A stretch of 64,000 bases of DNA from UTCHB3 sp964625575 (GCA_964625575.1 CAZVBQ010000001.1:186001-250000); one strand, 5' to 3'; numbered from the stretch's first letter, positions 24,976 to 34,661 are shown. The notes: a model not told the origin generated them from the sequence alone. Program-made: numbers and translations.

Positions 24976-26259
24976 TTATTTTCCCGTGTAATAGTCGATC
25001 ATTCGCTGAATGGCGCGTTTACAAACAGTGCAGAAATTGTCCACTGATATCGAATTCATTGAGCAATCCTGTTTCGGTCTGTAAACTCCTTTAGCAACAT
25101 ATCCACCGCCCTCAAAAGCGCCGAGCTTCTTTTCAAACTCTTTTATGGCAGGGGTCGGAATTGGAGTATCCTCTTTAACAAGGTCTTTCCATTTTGAGTC
25201 GAAATCAACCAATGTGGTGATATTTGGCTCGAGCGGCTCGAAACCGAGCGGATAAAAATCGTTGTATGCGGTCGAACTTGTATAATACTCATCCGCGAGG
25301 AAAGCGAAAGCGTGCCCAAACTCGTGAACAAACACATATTCAGAATATATGTTGAAATTCACGCAGGTCGCGTAGTAATTGTAAATCGCGCCGCCTCCAT
25401 ATTTGTCGCTGTTAACGAGGATGTAAATTTGATCGTACGGAGCATTTGCCGCGAGGTCACGAACCGTATTGTATTCCTCTGTCATAAGATAGCGCTCTTC
25501 ATCAAAAGTATAGAATGAAGTACCGGCGGCGGTGTTCACGTATATTTTTTCGGCAGGAATATCGGTACCCGACTGCTGCGAAGGGGCCTCAATACCCCAG
25601 ATATTGAATGAGGTTTTATTCTCTTTGTATGGCGAGGCATTGAAGAGATATTGCGCGAAGCGGTTACAGTCTTTCTTGAACTGATCCATCTCTTTCGCGG
25701 TGTATCCTTCAGGGATGATCACGATATCCACCTTTTCGCCCGGATCACCGTTGTTTACAACCCTGAAGGAGGGATAGACATGATCACGGTCTTTCTTGAT
25801 AAAGTAGTTTTTCGGGTCTATCGTCATTTCAAATTTCTTTACGAACGACTGATCTTTTTGTCTCGTCGAGATAGTAAGCTTCACCGGTGCTTTAGGGAAA
25901 GGCATAACCACACTCTCTTCGAAGGCCTTGTTCAAAGTCAGGGACTCATTCGTGGTCTGCCACTCGGAAAAGAGGGTTGAATAGTGTTTTGTATAGATGA
26001 GTTTACCCGACTGAGCGTCATAAACTTCAGCCTTGTATTTGCCAAAATTGAAGGGATCAATCAGATTTTTCACCGGACCGCCCCAATGAGGCTCTTCTAT
26101 CAGCGAACTGTAGTAGATGTAGTCTTCGGTCTTGTTTCCCGCGTGAATGTAGTCGAGGCGGAGGGTTTTGTTTTCAAAGTACTTCTCAAACTCTGTCTGA
26201 GCGTTGATGTTCACAACGAGAAAGAAAAATGAAAAGAGTAAAGATCGTAGAACTTGCAT
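24976..26259 (-). CDS. Secreted M64 family (IgA peptidase-like) metallopeptidase
   Basis: 427 residues. Signal peptide to about 21 (VVNINAQ). An N-terminal beta domain (about 25-170, typical M64 N domain) is followed by the zinc peptidase domain: IPEGYTAKEMDQFKKDCNRF, IWGIEAPSQQSGTDIP, the zinc motif HEFGHAFAFLADEYY with a downstream acidic residue, and the C-terminal CSMN...FCTVCKRAIQRMI region. The family is named after a Clostridium IgA protease, but Bacteroidota homologues are general secreted peptidases of unknown target. No T9SS domain is present, so it is probably periplasmic. The stop abuts the aldehyde dehydrogenase ATG. Confidence 0.9.
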   Translation of the reverse strand: MQVLRSLLFSFFFLVVNINAQTEFEKYFENKTLRLDYIHAGNKTEDYIYYSSLIEEPHWGGPVKNLIDPFNFGKYKAEVYDAQSGKLIYTKHYSTLFSEWQTTNESLTLNKAFEESVVMPFPKAPVKLTISTRQKDQSFVKKFEMTIDPKNYFIKKDRDHVYPSFRVVNNGDPGEKVDIVIIPEGYTAKEMDQFKKDCNRFAQYLFNASPYKENKTSFNIWGIEAPSQQSGTDIPAEKIYVNTAAGTSFYTFDEERYLMTEEYNTVRDLAANAPYDQIYILVNSDKYGGGAIYNYYATCVNFNIYSEYVFVHEFGHAFAFLADEYYTSSTAYNDFYPLGFEPLEPNITTLVDFDSKWKDLVKEDTPIPTPAIKEFEKKLGAFEGGGYVAKGVYRPKQDCSMNSISVDNFCTVCKRAIQRMIDYYTGK

Positions 26260-26330
26260 GATTTACCAATTTGTTAATAATCGGCAAATTTACTGATTTT
26301 TACTCTTTTTTTTCGGCTAAAAACTTAGGG

Positions 26331-26624
26331 TTACTCCGGTAACTTAATGAATCTGTCGATCGCGGAGGCCAATTTGAAATCGCGCCCCGTAATACCATTC
26401 GCGTCATGGGTGGAAGTGGTAATTCTCAGTTTATTCCATCCATACATCAGAATGTCAGGGTGATGATTTTGGTCTTCAGCCAGTTCGGCAATCTTGTTCA
26501 CGGCAGTAACCACTTCCGTAAAATCCTTGAACTGATAATTTTTGGTGATCGAATCCCCTTCGCGGGACCAACCACTCAAGCCTTTCAACTCGTTCGATAC
26601 CAGTTCGTCATTTAATTTCAACAT
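26331..26624 (-). CDS. 4a-hydroxytetrahydrobiopterin dehydratase (pterin carbinolamine dehydratase)
   Basis: 97 residues, full length. The family signature is complete: AELAEDQNHHPDILMYGWNK, then TTSTHDANGITGRDFKLA, supplying the His-His and His/Asp active-site residues. The enzyme regenerates pterin cofactor after aromatic amino acid hydroxylation, or dehydrates molybdopterin-related pterins. No phenylalanine hydroxylase is in the window, although a tyrosine-degradation operon lies at 53537-56946. It is a single gene with a Shine-Dalgarno (GGAG) upstream, directly downstream of the clpC terminator. Confidence 0.93.
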   Translation of the reverse strand: MLKLNDELVSNELKGLSGWSREGDSITKNYQFKDFTEVVTAVNKIAELAEDQNHHPDILMYGWNKLRITTSTHDANGITGRDFKLASAIDRFIKLPE

Positions 26625-26651
26625 CTTCTCCTCCGGTTGAGAAACAACTAC

Positions 26652-26678
26652 AAAAAAGGGCTGCCTTTTGAGCAGCCC
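26652..26678 (-). terminator. Intrinsic terminator of clpC
   Basis: On the minus strand GGGCTGC (26678-26672) pairs with GCAGCCC (26664-26658), loop of seven, followed by TTTTTT. It begins seven bases after the clpC stop codon. Confidence 0.9.
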
Positions 26679-26684
26679 GGTAAA

Positions 26685-29183
26685 TTATACATTCAGGTCA
26701 GATCCAACTTCGAGTGAACTTTCGTCCATAAAAACCAGGAAGTCGTTGTTCTCCAAGTGGCGGGCAACAATTCTGGTTCCTTCCTTGAACGAACCTCTCA
26801 GGATCTCTTCACTGAGGGGATCCTCGATGTAGTTCTGAATGGCTCTCTTCAAAGGCCTTGCCCCAAATTTTGGATCAAAACCTTTATCAGCGAGGAAACT
26901 CTTTGCTGAATCCTCGATAACAAGTTCAAGTTTGTTATCATGGATATTCTTCATAAGGTCCTTGATCTCAACATCAATTATCTTGATGATGTCTTCCTTG
27001 TCAAGATTTCTGAAAACGATTTGATCATCAAGCCTGTTGAGGAATTCGGGACTGAAAAGTTTTTTCACGGCATCATCTATAACGCTCTTCATGCTGTCAT
27101 ACTGATCCTTCTGACCATCCGCGTTGAAGCCGAAAGATCCGGTGGTTCTGATATCGCGAATACCAATGTTCGAGGTCATAATTATGATAGTATTCTTAAA
27201 ATCAACTTTTCTGCCGAGGCTATCCGTTAACCTGCCTTCATCAAGAACCTGAAGGAGTAGCGAGAAAATATCGGGGTGAGCTTTCTCGATCTCATCGAAA
27301 AGCACCACAGAATAAGGCTTTCTTCTTACTTTTTCAGTAAGCTGACCACCCTCTTCGTAACCGACATATCCCGGAGGCGCTCCAACAAGTCTGCTGACCG
27401 CGAACTTCTCCATATACTCGCTCATATCAATTTTGATTAGGGCATCCTCACTGTCAAAGAGATATTTTGCAAGCACTTTACAAAGTTCTGTTTTTCCGAC
27501 GCCGGTGGGTCCGAGGAAAATGAAACTTCCGATCGGTCTGTCAGGGTTCTTCAGTCCGGCTCTCGCCCTTCTGATAGCCTTGGTCAACTTCTTGATAGGT
27601 TCATCCTGACCAATGATGCTCGCTTTCAGAGCCTCTTCCATATTCAGAAGCTTTTCTGACTCGGTTTGAGCAACCCTCGTTACAGGGATCCCGGTCATCA
27701 TCGCGACAACAGTGGCAATGTCTTCCTCGGTAACATCAAATACATTTTCTTTCGATTTAAGCTCCCAATCCTCTTTCGCGAGATCAAGTTCGGCAAGAAG
27801 GGTTCTCTCGGTATCCCGCAGACGTGCCGCTTCTTCGTAATCCTGTTGTTTTACCACTGCGGCCTTCTGTTTGCGAACGTTCTCAACTTCTTCTTCCATT
27901 TTGAGTATTTCAGCCGGCACTTCGTAATTCCGCATGTGTACACGGCTGCCTGCCTCATCAATTACATCAATTGCCTTGTCGGGGAGGTGGCGGTCGGTAA
28001 TGTAACGTATACTCATTTTAACGGCTGATTCGATTGCCGGAGTTGAATATTTCACCCTGTGGTGCTCTTCATACTTGATTTTGATGTTCTCAAGAATCTG
28101 GATTGTATCGTCGTAGCTGGGTGGTTCAACCATAACCTTCTGGAATCTTCTGTCGAGGGCACCATCAGTTTCGATATATTTTCTGTACTCATCCAGCGTT
28201 GTAGCCCCGATACACTGGAAGTCACCTCTCGCGAGGGCGGGTTTGAACATGTTTGAAGCGTCAAGCGAACCTGAAGCTCCGCCGGCACCAACTATGGTGT
28301 GAAGTTCATCGATGAAGATTATAACCTCTTTCGCTTTTTCAAGCTCTGTGAGAAGCGCTTTCATTCTTTCTTCAAACTGACCGCGGTATTTGGTTCCGGC
28401 TACAAGTCCCGCGAGGTCAAGGGTTACGACCCTTTTATCTTGAAGGATTCTCGGGACTTTCTTTTCAATAATTCTGATCGCCAAACCTTCAGCAATGGCG
28501 GTTTTACCCACTCCCGGTTCACCGATAAGCACGGGATTATTCTTTTTTCTTCTGCTGAGGATCTGCGCGACACGTTCGATCTCGATCTCCCTGCCGATCA
28601 CGGGATCAAGTTTATCCTCTAACGCAAGCTTCGTGAGATCGCGTCCAAAATTATCGAGTACGGGGGTTTTTGTTTTTTCCTGCTTCTTCCCTTGTGGAGG
28701 AGGGAGCGGGCTGGAAGCACCACTTCCTTTATCGGCATTTTGCTCCCTGCTCGAAAGCAAGGTATTTAGCTCACTTTTGGCAGCTTCATACGAGAGCCCG
28801 AACTGCATTAAAATCTGTGTGGCAAGCGTGTCCTCATCCCTCAGAAGTGAAAGGAGGAGATGCTCGGTGCCGATCACATCAGCCTTGTATATCTTGGCTT
28901 CGATCTGTGTTATTTTCAAAATCTTTTCTGCCTGTTTGGTCAGGGGCAGGTTTCCGATCGTGAGAGTTCCTCCACTAGATCTCAATGAATCTTCGATAAC
29001 CTTTTTGAGTTCAAGCAGGTCAATGTCAAGATTCTTTAAGATACGGACAGCCACTCCTTGGCCTTCTCTGATCAAGCCGAGCAGCAAATGCTCCGTGCCA
29101 ATATAGTCGTGCCCAAGTCTTACAGCCTCTTCTCTGCTGAGCCTTATCACGTCCTGCAGTCTGTCCGAAAAACTTCCATCCAT
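26685..29183 (-). CDS. clpC: ATP-dependent Clp protease ATP-binding subunit ClpC
   Basis: 832 residues. ClpC unfolds proteins and feeds them to ClpP. Two Clp N repeats occupy about 1-145 (HDYIGTEHLLLGLI, GTEHLLLSLL). The first AAA+ domain has Walker A GEPGVGKT at 221-228 and Walker B VIIFIDELH. The middle coiled coil holds a UVR-like motif (KQQDYEEAARLRDTE), which marks ClpC rather than ClpA or ClpB. The second AAA+ domain has GPTGVGKT near 560, the ClpP-loop region in the C-terminal half and GARPLKRAIQNYIEDPL. It has its own terminator and is divergent from floA across 233 bases. Confidence 0.97.
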   Translation of the reverse strand: MDGSFSDRLQDVIRLSREEAVRLGHDYIGTEHLLLGLIREGQGVAVRILKNLDIDLLELKKVIEDSLRSSGGTLTIGNLPLTKQAEKILKITQIEAKIYKADVIGTEHLLLSLLRDEDTLATQILMQFGLSYEAAKSELNTLLSSREQNADKGSGASSPLPPPQGKKQEKTKTPVLDNFGRDLTKLALEDKLDPVIGREIEIERVAQILSRRKKNNPVLIGEPGVGKTAIAEGLAIRIIEKKVPRILQDKRVVTLDLAGLVAGTKYRGQFEERMKALLTELEKAKEVIIFIDELHTIVGAGGASGSLDASNMFKPALARGDFQCIGATTLDEYRKYIETDGALDRRFQKVMVEPPSYDDTIQILENIKIKYEEHHRVKYSTPAIESAVKMSIRYITDRHLPDKAIDVIDEAGSRVHMRNYEVPAEILKMEEEVENVRKQKAAVVKQQDYEEAARLRDTERTLLAELDLAKEDWELKSKENVFDVTEEDIATVVAMMTGIPVTRVAQTESEKLLNMEEALKASIIGQDEPIKKLTKAIRRARAGLKNPDRPIGSFIFLGPTGVGKTELCKVLAKYLFDSEDALIKIDMSEYMEKFAVSRLVGAPPGYVGYEEGGQLTEKVRRKPYSVVLFDEIEKAHPDIFSLLLQVLDEGRLTDSLGRKVDFKNTIIIMTSNIGIRDIRTTGSFGFNADGQKDQYDSMKSVIDDAVKKLFSPEFLNRLDDQIVFRNLDKEDIIKIIDVEIKDLMKNIHDNKLELVIEDSAKSFLADKGFDPKFGARPLKRAIQNYIEDPLSEEILRGSFKEGTRIVARHLENNDFLVFMDESSLEVGSDLNV

Positions 29184-29416
29184 TTTGTCGTCCTAAGTTT
29201 TTATTTTTTTTGTTAATCGAATATAGACAATCTTCATTTTTTATACAATTCAGGTAGAATTCAATCAGAAAATCGTGACCGGAAACTTTCGATCCAGTCG
29301 TACACTTGTTAAACAAATCAAATCCGGAAATTGTTCTCAAAATAAATTGTCCTCTCTTATGTGAGTGATTTTTAGTATCTTTTAAAGATTATTTAATAAA
29401 TCTTATCGGAGCAAAA

Positions 29417-30415
29417 ATGCCAGATCAAATTGTAACCGGCTTTTCAATCTTCTTCATCGTGGGGGCGGTGATTTTCTTAATGTTTTTTCTCTATTTTGTC
29501 CCCGTAGGACTTTGGATCACGGCTCTCTCATCGGGAGTGAAGGTCAAAATATTCAAAGATCTGGTCGGTATGCGACTCAGAAAGATAAACCCGCATGTGA
29601 TTGTCAGAGCGAATATCACCGCGACAAAGGCAGGCATAGCAGTGGAGATACCAAAGCTTGAAGCCCACCTTCTCGCCGGTGGAAATGTCGATAAAGTGGT
29701 AAACGCCCTTATTTCAGCGGATAAAGCACAGCTTGATCTGACTTTTGAGCGTGCCACAGCGATCGATCTCGCGGGTCGTGACGTTCTTGACGCGGTAAAA
29801 ATGTCAGTTAACCCAAAAGTTATCGAGACCCCTTTGGTGGCGGCGATGGCCAAGGATGGCATCCAGCTTAAAGCGGTTGCAAGAATCACTGTGCGCACCA
29901 ATATCGACAGACTCGTCGGAGGTGCCGGCGAGGCTACAATTCTCGCGAGGGTGGGTGAGGGTATTGTTTCGACTATTGGCTCATCCGAAAGTCACAAACA
30001 CGTGCTTGAAAATCCCGATTCAATTTCGAAAGTTGTGCTAAGTAAAGGCCTCGATAGCGGTACCGCGTTTGAAATACTTTCCATTGATATCGCCGACGTT
30101 GATGTAGGCGCTAACATCGGTGCCAAACTTCAGGCAGATCAGGCACAGGCAGATCTTCAAATCGCCCGGGCAAGAGCTGAAGAGCGCAGGGCTGCTGCCG
30201 TCGCGCTTGAACAGGAAATGAACGCCGAAGTTGCAAGACAAAAAGCCAAAGTTATTGAGGCGGAAGCTGAAGTGCCAAAAGCAATCGCTGAAGCATTCAG
30301 ATCGGGCAATCTTGGTATCATGGACTATTACAATCTGAAAAATGTCCAAGCCGATACCAGCATGAGAGAAGCCATTGCGAAGCCGGACGATTCAAAGTCA
30401 AAACCAGCAAGCTAA
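29417..30415 (+). CDS. floA: Flotillin-like protein FloA
   Basis: 332 residues, FloA (YqfA) type scaffold that organises membrane microdomains. Residues about 8-40 are a hydrophobic hairpin embedded in the membrane (VGAVIFLMFFLYFVPVGLWI). The SPFH domain follows (PHVIVRANITATKAG, FERATAIDLAGRDV, VKAVARITVRTNIDRLVGGAGE). The C-terminal coiled coil is rich in AEA/RAEERRAA repeats (about 235-295). A stop-to-start gap of 3 bases links it to the next gene, so both are probably one transcript. In Bacillus the partner is an NfeD protein; here the partner differs. Confidence 0.95.
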   Translation: MPDQIVTGFSIFFIVGAVIFLMFFLYFVPVGLWITALSSGVKVKIFKDLVGMRLRKINPHVIVRANITATKAGIAVEIPKLEAHLLAGGNVDKVVNALISADKAQLDLTFERATAIDLAGRDVLDAVKMSVNPKVIETPLVAAMAKDGIQLKAVARITVRTNIDRLVGGAGEATILARVGEGIVSTIGSSESHKHVLENPDSISKVVLSKGLDSGTAFEILSIDIADVDVGANIGAKLQADQAQADLQIARARAEERRAAAVALEQEMNAEVARQKAKVIEAEAEVPKAIAEAFRSGNLGIMDYYNLKNVQADTSMREAIAKPDDSKSKPAS

Positions 30416-30418
30416 ACG

Positions 30419-31078
30419 ATGGATAACATTTTTGAGATAATCGTATTCATCATCTTCTTCATAATCTCAGTTGTAAGCAGCATGAAGAAGAAAGAAAAGG
30501 AGCAGCCACTGCCAAGGGTTCCTGAACGGCAGCCCCGGCCTGAGAAGGCACCGCAAAGATCTGCTCCGAAAGAATACACAACTTATACAAGTACTCAGAC
30601 TCATACTGAAACAGCCGGATCGAGTGACGCGTACGCAGAGCTTGAGGCTCTTTTTGGCCGGGGCTCAACTCCCCGGCCTGAGAGCAAGCCGGCCTATACT
30701 TCCAAGGCGAAGGATCCGGAGAAAGAGTCAGACTACCAACCTTTTGAGGAAACAGTTGAACAACTTCGCTATCAGAAGTACAAATCGAAAGAACCGCTTA
30801 TAAAGCCGGATCAATCAATTGAGTCGATCTATTCCATGATGTATGAAGAGGTTCCTTCACAGTCCGTTGAACCTTTGAGCCTGGAGGAATTAAGCCGTCA
30901 GTTTGAGCAGACAGAGGCAAAGGCTCTCGTACGCGAACACGCTGCCGCGGATGCCCAGGCGACTTACAGCAGGAGCCGCGGACTGATCGACAAGTTGAAA
31001 AACCGTGAAACTTTCAGGGACGCTGTGATAATGAGTGAAATATTAAAAAGACGCGGAGCAAATTGGAAAAGAGCCTGA
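30419..31078 (+). CDS. Membrane-anchored hypothetical protein after floA
   Basis: 219 residues, no family recognised. One N-terminal membrane span (IFEIIVFIIFFIISVVSS, about 4-21) is followed by a basic stretch, then a long proline-, charge- and Ser/Thr-rich segment likely to be disordered (about 25-120). The C-terminal third is helical and ends LKRRGANWKRA. The topology, a short anchor with a large cytoplasmic tail, and the 3-base spacing from floA suggest a FloA-associated protein (inference). Its 3' end overlaps the helicase start by 16 bases. Confidence 0.8.
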   Translation: MDNIFEIIVFIIFFIISVVSSMKKKEKEQPLPRVPERQPRPEKAPQRSAPKEYTTYTSTQTHTETAGSSDAYAELEALFGRGSTPRPESKPAYTSKAKDPEKESDYQPFEETVEQLRYQKYKSKEPLIKPDQSIESIYSMMYEEVPSQSVEPLSLEELSRQFEQTEAKALVREHAAADAQATYSRSRGLIDKLKNRETFRDAVIMSEILKRRGANWKRA

Positions 31079-33066
31079 AAACAATAAAATTAAGGGATTT
31101 AACCACTCCAAACCGGCTGATCAAGAATTATGACGAGTCAAAATTTGCCATAGACTATGTTAATTCCCTGAATCCCGCGCAGTATGAAGCAGCGCGCGCT
31201 GAAGAAGGAAGTTACCTTATTATTGCCGGAGCAGGTTCGGGAAAAACCCGCACTTTGGTTTACCGGGTGGCAAGATTGATCGAAATAGGTTACGATCCCT
31301 CTTCCATTTTGCTCTTGACGTTTACCCGCAAAGCCGCTAATGAGATGATGCACCGCGCGGAATTGCTGCTCGATAAACGTTGTACAAAAATTCAGGGTGG
31401 CACTTTCCACTCATTTGCTAATATGATCCTCCGGAAGTATGCCATCGCCGCACATCTTGAGCCAAATTTCACGATTCTTGATCAAGGCGATTCCGAGGAT
31501 GTGGTTAACCTCATCAGGTCTGAATTAAGTCTGGTTGAAGAGAAAGTCAGGTTTCCAAACAAGCAGACCCTTTTCAAGATATTTTCACTGAGCGTAAATA
31601 CAGGAAGGCACCTCGACGAGATAGTCGATGAAGAATTCCCCCATTTCATGCGTCACATCGAGAAGATCAATGAAATCCATGTGGCTTACACTGCGTACAA
31701 GAAAAAGAACAACCTTCTCGATTTTGATGATCTTTTGATCTACCTCCGCGATTTCTTCTTCGAATATTCCCCCACCGCGAAGAGGATACTTGATTCGATC
31801 AATTTTGTGATGGTGGATGAGTATCAGGATACCAATCACCTCCAAGCGGAATTGGTGGAAGCCTTGACTCAAACCAACAAAAATATCATGGTGGTGGGTG
31901 ACGATCTTCAATCAATCTATTCGTTCAGAGGGGCCAACTTCAGGAATATCATGCAATTCCCTGAAATGTTCCCGGGAACAACTTTAATTAAGCTTGAAGA
32001 GAATTACCGCAGCACGCCACAGATACTGACGTTTGCCAACAAGATCCAGGATGCCGCGGTGTGGAAGTACGAGAAGACACTGTATTCGTACCGTCCCGAT
32101 GGTGAACTCCCCTCTGTTATTGCATCCGAGAACGAGAACATGCAGAGCAGGTATATTGTTCAGCGGATTCTCGAACTCCGTGAGGAAGGTGTAAAACTCT
32201 CTGACATCGCGGTACTTTTCAGGTCGTCATTTTTTTCCTTCGATCTTGAAATTGAGCTGACTAAAGCCAACATTCCTTTCGTTAAGATCGGTGGGATCAA
32301 GTTTGTCGAAGCCGCTCATATAAAGGATATTCTTGCGTTTTTACGTGTGCTGTTGAACCCCCTCGATCTCGTTAGCTGGTACCGAATACTGATGATGCAC
32401 CCGGGTATAGGACCCAAAACAGCCAGAAAGATACTCGAAGAGATATCATCAGGTAAAGCCGGTATTACCAAACAGGCTAGCGCGTCGGCTGAGTCAATTT
32501 TCGCGTCAAAATGCCTCAAACTGCTTGAAGTGATGAGAAAACTCTATGTAAAAGAGGAATCCCCGACAGAAAAAACGCAAAGCGTTGTAAATTACTACTA
32601 CCCTCTTTTCACAGATCTTTATGATGATTTTAACAAGCGGTCAAAAGATATTGACACCTTGTTGAACATAACTGAAAAGTATGACCGTCTTGAAGACTTC
32701 CTTTCGGATATGGCGATTGAGCCACCTCTCGATTCAATTTCAGACCTCGACAGTCCTGACAAGGAAGATGAAAAGCTCACCCTTAGCACCATTCACTCCG
32801 CGAAGGGGCTCGAGTGGCACTCGGTGTTTATAATGCACGCCATCGATGGCTTTTTCCCTTCCATAAGGTCGATTGAAACGGCCGAAGGGCTTGAAGAGGA
32901 GCGAAGGCTGATGTATGTTGCGTCGACCCGGGCAAAGCAGAATCTCTACATAACCTACCCCATGAAAGTATTCGATCGCGAGATGGGTGTCACCTTTTCT
33001 AAACCGACGCGTTTTCTTAATAACATCACTTCCGATATCGCTGAAGGTTATCTCATCGAAGAATAG
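31063..33066 (+). CDS. UvrD/Rep/PcrA-family ATP-dependent DNA helicase
   Basis: 667 residues, superfamily 1A 3'-5' helicase. The start is the TTG at 31063: GGAG stands four bases before it, and no ATG occurs before the Q motif. Motifs: NPAQYEA (Q motif), GAGSGKT (Walker A, Lys61), TFTRKAA, GTFHSF, DEYQDT (Walker B, 252-257), GDDLQSIYSFRGA, LEENYRS, TIHSAKGLEW and EEERRLMYVASTRAK. Length fits Rep/PcrA rather than RecB-type nucleases; no nuclease domain follows. It is translated overlapping the floA-linked gene. Likely roles are repair or replication restart. Confidence 0.95.
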   Translation: MEKSLKTIKLRDLTTPNRLIKNYDESKFAIDYVNSLNPAQYEAARAEEGSYLIIAGAGSGKTRTLVYRVARLIEIGYDPSSILLLTFTRKAANEMMHRAELLLDKRCTKIQGGTFHSFANMILRKYAIAAHLEPNFTILDQGDSEDVVNLIRSELSLVEEKVRFPNKQTLFKIFSLSVNTGRHLDEIVDEEFPHFMRHIEKINEIHVAYTAYKKKNNLLDFDDLLIYLRDFFFEYSPTAKRILDSINFVMVDEYQDTNHLQAELVEALTQTNKNIMVVGDDLQSIYSFRGANFRNIMQFPEMFPGTTLIKLEENYRSTPQILTFANKIQDAAVWKYEKTLYSYRPDGELPSVIASENENMQSRYIVQRILELREEGVKLSDIAVLFRSSFFSFDLEIELTKANIPFVKIGGIKFVEAAHIKDILAFLRVLLNPLDLVSWYRILMMHPGIGPKTARKILEEISSGKAGITKQASASAESIFASKCLKLLEVMRKLYVKEESPTEKTQSVVNYYYPLFTDLYDDFNKRSKDIDTLLNITEKYDRLEDFLSDMAIEPPLDSISDLDSPDKEDEKLTLSTIHSAKGLEWHSVFIMHAIDGFFPSIRSIETAEGLEEERRLMYVASTRAKQNLYITYPMKVFDREMGVTFSKPTRFLNNITSDIAEGYLIEE

Positions 33067-33118
33067 TGGTGAAACTTTTTTCTGCCAATTCGATATAAAC
33101 TAAAAAAAAAGGATTTTT

Positions 33119-33883
33119 ATGAAAACATATTTATTGTCACTTATTCTGTTCGCGTCTGCCATTTTTGCTCAGGACGCTTTGAAGTTTGAAGTTGTTAAAG
33201 TAAACAAGGTTTACACCAATCCCGCTTCGCCCAAGGATACGCTTTTTACTTATATTCTCGAATATCCAAAATTTGATGAGTCCGGTAAGAATCCGGTTTT
33301 AGCTAAATTTCTGAATAAAACCGTTACTTCACTATACCTTGATCCTGAGGCAAAGGGAAAGAGTGATTATGAAAACAACCTCGCGAATTACAGGGATTAT
33401 TTGAAGGACACAGAACAGGGCGGGCTCTCGATTCCTTGGTTTATCGAGAAGAAGATCGAGTATAATTCCCCCGTTAATGGCGTGGGGACCCTCACCTACT
33501 CCGGGTACCAGTTCACCGGAGGAGCTCATGGTGGCTCCTGGGTATATTACAAGAACTTCGATCTCAAAAAACAGACGAAATTAACCCTCAAGGATGTGTT
33601 GAACAAGAATTATGACAAAACCTTGACCGCGACCGGTGAGAAAATTTTCAGAAAACTTAAAGGTTTGGCACCCGGTCAAAGCCTCGAAGGTGAGTATTGG
33701 TTCGATGGCAACAAGTTTCACTTGAACGATAACTTCCTTTTCACTAAAGAAGGTATCCTGTTTTTCTATAATGAGTATGAGATCACTTGTTACGCTTGTG
33801 GAACAACTGAACTTCTGATTCCATGGAAGGAGATAAAATCACTTGTCTCTAAAAAAGGGCTCCTTGGACAATTTACCAACTGA
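33119..33883 (+). CDS. Secreted DUF4163/DUF3298 protein (first copy)
   Basis: 254 residues. Signal peptide to about 17 (SAIFAQ). The N-terminal half matches DUF4163-like regions (FEVVKVNKVYTNP..., YPKF). The C-terminal half holds the DUF3298 signature YQFTGGAHGGSWVYYKNFDLKKQTKLTLKDVL and ends with a YNEYEITCYACGTTELLIPWKEIK strand pair. In RsiV-type proteins this region forms the lysozyme-binding sensor of an anti-sigma factor, but here there is no anti-sigma part. AAGGA precedes the ATG. It is followed 19 bases later by a paralogue, indicating duplication. Function unknown. Confidence 0.88.
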   Translation: MKTYLLSLILFASAIFAQDALKFEVVKVNKVYTNPASPKDTLFTYILEYPKFDESGKNPVLAKFLNKTVTSLYLDPEAKGKSDYENNLANYRDYLKDTEQGGLSIPWFIEKKIEYNSPVNGVGTLTYSGYQFTGGAHGGSWVYYKNFDLKKQTKLTLKDVLNKNYDKTLTATGEKIFRKLKGLAPGQSLEGEYWFDGNKFHLNDNFLFTKEGILFFYNEYEITCYACGTTELLIPWKEIKSLVSKKGLLGQFTN

Positions 33884-33902
33884 TCACAATAAAAGGAACT
33901 GA

Positions 33903-34661
33903 TTGATGAAGATAGTTTTATTCGTATTTTTTCTCCCGGTATTCGCGCTCTTACACGCTCAGACTCCAGAATACATTACAAGGGAATTGAATAAAGTTTA
34001 TAGCAGTGAGCAATATAAAAGGGACAGCGCTTTCGTTATCTCAGTCTCTTGGCCCGAATTCAAAGAGGACGGTCCGAATGGTTCACTCGCTCAGACACTT
34101 AATTTTGAAATAAAAAACATCCTGCAAGTGGGAACAGGTACTGTCGCCGGTGCCGTGGACAGCATGATCGCCACGTATAAAGCATGGGAGTCAGAGGACG
34201 ATTTCGGTGCATACTGGTCGCATGAGCACAATATTTCTGTGCGGGTGACCGGTGGAAAGATCATTTCGCTGATTGAAAATGGTTGGGACTACGCCGGTGG
34301 AGCTCATGGCCTGGGCTACGTCACTTATTACAACTACTCTGTTGAAACGGAGAAGAAACTCGAGTTGTCAGACCTGATCGTTTCCGGTGGTGAAAAACTG
34401 CTTACAGCACAGGCAGAGGAGATATTCCGGAAGCAGAATGATCTGGTAGGAAAAGACCTCACCGAAGCAGGGTTCTGGTTTGGTGAAAACGGTTTCACGC
34501 TTAACACCAACTTCATCGTGGATGAAAAATCTATAACTTTTTTCTACAATTCTTACGAGATCGCGCCCTACGCGTACGGTCCGACCGAGATCACAATTCC
34601 ATTTGAGAACTTTAAACAGGTGATCAAGAAAGACGGGCCTCTCGGCTTCGTTTTCAAATGA
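33903..34661 (+). CDS. Secreted DUF4163/DUF3298 protein (second copy)
   Basis: 252 residues, clearly related in order and motifs to the gene just upstream: signal peptide ending LLHAQ, then VISVSWPEFKEDG, WDYAGGAHGLGYVTYYNYSVETEKKLELSDL and the closing YNSYEIAPYAYGPTEITIPFENFK. The first-copy cysteines (CYAC) are replaced by APYA, so any disulfide there is not shared. Together the pair looks like an old tandem duplication with divergence in the middle. Its stop TGA meets the stop of the convergent ABC ATPase gene with no spacer (TGATCA). Confidence 0.88.
   Translation: MMKIVLFVFFLPVFALLHAQTPEYITRELNKVYSSEQYKRDSAFVISVSWPEFKEDGPNGSLAQTLNFEIKNILQVGTGTVAGAVDSMIATYKAWESEDDFGAYWSHEHNISVRVTGGKIISLIENGWDYAGGAHGLGYVTYYNYSVETEKKLELSDLIVSGGEKLLTAQAEEIFRKQNDLVGKDLTEAGFWFGENGFTLNTNFIVDEKSITFFYNSYEIAPYAYGPTEITIPFENFKQVIKKDGPLGFVFK

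Noticed and set aside
24514..25047. Open frame of 177 codons on the plus strand
   Set aside because: Covers the aldehyde dehydrogenase start and M64 end in antisense, with no ribosome-binding site or recognisable protein.
28495..29106. Open frame of 203 codons on the plus strand
   Set aside because: Antisense to the N-terminal part of clpC; its Ser-rich low-complexity composition is that of a shadow frame.
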